Shown here: positions 63,393 to 64,000 of the stretch, piece after piece
Numbering within the stretch: position 1 is the first letter of the stretch
Layout: every line of letters begins with the position of its first letter
The notes under the pieces: model-generated
The model's database searches: none
What the model was told of the DNA's origin: nothing
What the model saw: the letters and a program-made list of their open reading frames with translations, nothing else
Assembly (NCBI RefSeq): GCF_051900415.1
Contig: NZ_JBHZGL010000005.1
Span: 201,646 to 265,645 of the forward strand
Direction: 5' to 3'
DNA from: Frateuria_A sp051900415
Lineage (GTDB): Bacteria > Pseudomonadota > Gammaproteobacteria > Xanthomonadales > Rhodanobacteraceae
DNA: 64,000 nt
Translations under genes and position numbers: made by a program

Positions 63393-63857
63393 GGCGGCGT
63401 CTCCCTCGGCGCGGCGTCGTGTCTTCCACGCATCATAGAGGCACAGCGGGAATACTGGGCCCGTTTATTCCGAAGAAGCGTGATGGGTGCACGCATGTGC
63501 AATTGGGAGATCAGGTCCCGCGCCCCACCGATCACGTGTCGCAACGAGGCGCGGTCAAAGTTCCCTGTAGGAGCGCACCTGTGCGCGACCGCCATGGCAG
63601 CGCTGCGGGGAGCAAGGCAAAACCCTCACCCTGCCGCTTTCGAGACGGTAACGCGCGTGGTGTGACCCGCGTGATATGCGAGCTCGCTTCGTGCCCTAAG
63701 CGCGGGCGCACGGCCATGGCATCGGGATCGATTCGGTCCAGCGAAGCGTGGATCGGCTCATGCGCGCGGCCGCCGGAAGCGCGGTTACGTCCCACGCGGG
63801 ATCGCGGCGCCGGACCGCCAGCACGGGCGTACCCCAGGCTGCGACGCACGCGCAAAG
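63393..63857. other. Intergenic region between rhomboid gene and the rRNA operon end
   Basis: About 465 bp. It holds a half-copy of the family B repeat (63566-63591) and no gene that can be supported. The long overlapping open frames here lack ribosome sites and family resemblance. Confidence 0.5.
63566..63591. repeat. Family B palindromic repeat, single arm
   Basis: TGTAGGAGCGCACCTGTGCG and six more matching bases are present, but the inverted second arm is missing within 100 bp. It looks like a decayed or partially deleted copy of the elements at 13497, 13670 and 40715. Confidence 0.7.
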
Positions 63858-63889
63858 AAAAACCCCCACCGACATCGGTGAGGGTTTTT
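63858..63889 (-). terminator. Rho-independent terminator of the rRNA operon
   Basis: On the minus strand AAAAACCCTCACCGATGTCGG pairs with a GTGGGGGTTTTT arm: a stem of about ten pairs followed by a T-run. It begins 10-11 bases beyond the 5S rRNA 3' end, so it should end the rRNA transcript. Confidence 0.88.
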
Positions 63890-63899
63890 GGATAAAGCC

Positions 63900-64000
63900 C
63901 CTGGCGGTGACCTACTCTTGCATGGACAAGCCACACTACCATCGGCGCGGCTGCGTTTCACTTCCGAGTTCGGGATGGGATCGGGTGGGACCACAGCGCT
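63900..64000 (-). rRNA. rrf: 5S ribosomal RNA (partial)
   Basis: Read on the minus strand, the segment contains TCCCATCCCGAACTCGGAAG, GTGAAACGC, GCGCCGATGGTAGTGTGG and ends GCAAGAGTAGGTCACCGCCAGG, the conserved order of bacterial 5S rRNA. The first ~10-15 nucleotides lie beyond the window end. 23S and 16S rRNA should follow outside the window on the same strand. Confidence 0.95.

Noticed and set aside
63393..63900. Long overlapping frames on both strands next to the rRNA operon
   Set aside because: No ribosome sites or domain resemblance; the frames run into the palindrome, terminator and 5S rRNA gene.

Overview
The window is one contiguous, GC-rich chromosome segment of a gammaproteobacterium. 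Gene content and order point to the Xanthomonadales/Rhodanobacteraceae group (Rhodanobacter, Dyella, Luteibacter, Frateuria type): a fused thrA followed by thrB and thrC, a bioB-bioF-trhO-bioH-bioC cluster, glyQ-glyS, tex, pepN, mnmG, and many dispersed palindromic repeats. This assignment is inferred from reading the sequence, not from a search. The right edge enters an rRNA operon on the minus strand (5S, 5'-truncated by the window end).

Layout. 1-2.7 kb: end of thrA, then thrB and thrC, overlapping. 2.9-8.6 kb: CPBP protease, a DUF4303-like protein, a diguanylate cyclase, a small proline-rich protein, ubiA, and a comF/small membrane protein pair. 8.7-13.5 kb: biotin synthesis genes with the tRNA hydroxylase trhO inside the cluster and a candidate BirA operator in front. 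13.5-17.3 kb: palindromic repeats with a gene remnant, then an acyltransferase, a LytTR regulator, a LytS-type kinase and an NTF2-like exported protein. 17.5-19.8 kb: an SDR dehydrogenase coupled to a cytoplasmic trehalase. 20-39 kb: the most unusual region. One minus-strand operon encodes a sulfotransferase, a 3153-residue repeat protein, an outer-membrane-factor lipoprotein, two membrane-fusion adaptors (one with a GAF-like N-terminus) and a PqqD-like/M50-peptidase/HlyD fusion. It looks like a dedicated export and processing system for the giant protein, but no ABC ATPase is present. A tail-collar/DUF6916/GNAT cassette lies beside it. 39-51.5 kb: housekeeping genes (tag, EamA, PLP dehydratase, aldose epimerase, pepN, mnmG, RDD protein, tex). 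51.6-54.7 kb: a more AT-rich acyltransferase and a GDSL autotransporter esterase. 54.8-64 kb: YbaY-like lipoprotein, HTH regulator, glyS/glyQ, a GspE/PilB ATPase with a coupled amidotransferase, DUF1820, rhomboid, rRNA terminator and 5S rRNA.

Four families of intergenic inverted repeats recur (A: 7.6, 45.5 kb; B: 13.5, 13.7, 40.7, 63.6 kb; C: 19.8, 20.0, 49.1 kb; D: 11.7, 48.2 kb). Several supply the stop codon or even the C-terminus of a neighbouring gene. Most neighbouring co-directional genes overlap by ATGA/GTGA, so translational coupling is common.

No CRISPR array, insertion sequence, integrase, tRNA gene or complete prophage was seen.
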